33,191 bases of DNA. Source: Azospirillum sp. B21. GTDB taxonomy: Bacteria; Pseudomonadota; Alphaproteobacteria; Azospirillales; Azospirillaceae. The translations under genes were made by a program, and so were the position numbers. The DNA lies in NCBI RefSeq assembly GCF_008364825.1, contig NZ_VTTO01000035.1, positions 1-33,191 of the forward strand, written 5' to 3'. Of this stretch, positions 33,143 through 33,191 are shown piece after piece. Positions within the stretch are counted from its first letter, which is position 1; every line of letters begins with the position of its first letter. The notes beneath the pieces were generated by a model. The model was not told where the DNA came from and made no database searches. It was given only the letters and a program-made list of their open reading frames with translations.

Positions 33143-33191
33143 GCGGCTTGACCAAGATCGTATCGACGGATCAAGGGCTTCTATGCAAAGC

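Noticed and set aside
1..33191. tRNA, rRNA or plasmid replication initiator genes
   Set aside because: I looked for tRNA-like cloverleaf ends, rRNA sequence and RepA/RepC-type proteins and saw none.

Overview
This is high-GC, GC3-rich DNA from an alphaproteobacterium, most likely Azospirillum-like or another Rhodospirillales/Rhizobiales member, and it looks like accessory DNA of a plasmid or chromid. The main clues are a ParA ATPase followed by a small ribbon-helix-helix-like partner, a RHE_PE00001/DUF1612-type plasmid-associated protein present intact and as a fragment, several broken IS elements, and long repeats. No replication initiator, rRNA, tRNA or CRISPR array was seen. The organism assignment rests on protein flavour and base composition only.

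Layout. (1) 1-2580 is a plasmid-maintenance block on the minus strand: a SprT-like metalloprotease, an unknown 142-aa protein, a small RHH-like protein and ParA. Three related ~19-bp repeats lie upstream of parA, at its 3' end and before the small gene, as expected for a type Ib-like partition locus. (2) 2580-8357 is a scrambled zone. It holds copy 1 of a ~230-bp repeat with iteron-like units, a frameshifted DUF1989 gene, a possible Cys/His/Asp hydrolase, two broken genes fused tail to tail, and truncated ISL3 and IS110 transposases. (3) 8358-11848 is signalling: a membrane histidine kinase with two response regulators (minus), divergent from an AraC regulator (plus). (4) 12016-14910 is a large winged-helix STAND ATPase regulator. 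(5) 14913-22199 is a seven-gene minus-strand stress/detoxification cluster: isochorismatase-like hydrolase, chloroperoxidase-type hydrolase with a Tat-like leader, Tat-leader MBL-fold hydrolase, a catalase fused in frame to a short-chain dehydrogenase, a MarR regulator with a four-Cys tail and a clear operator, a secreted unknown protein, and a glutamine amidotransferase. (6) 22437-24289 holds an IS21 remnant with five terminal repeats, copy 2 of the ~230-bp repeat, and a DUF1612 fragment. (7) 24384-31961 is a putative anti-phage defence island. A 1374-aa NTPase with a C-terminal PD-(D/E)XK nuclease motif is on the minus strand. Divergent from it is a two-gene operon of a 178-aa unknown protein and a 743-aa Mrr-like nuclease fused to an nSTAND3-like NTPase. 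(8) 32222-33142 is the intact DUF1612-family gene.

How it fits together. The defence island is bracketed by two same-orientation stretches of DUF1612 DNA that are very similar to each other. The 20-kb stress and signalling segment is bracketed by the two ~230-bp repeats. Both arrangements suggest modules moved by recombination between plasmid backbone repeats. The kinase, AraC, winged-helix ATPase and MarR genes could all control the detoxification cluster, but only the MarR operator is directly visible. The most novel candidates are the two STAND-nuclease systems, the catalase-dehydrogenase fusion that keeps its internal ribosome binding site, and the hydrolase with two nearly identical start sites that could give exported and cytoplasmic forms.
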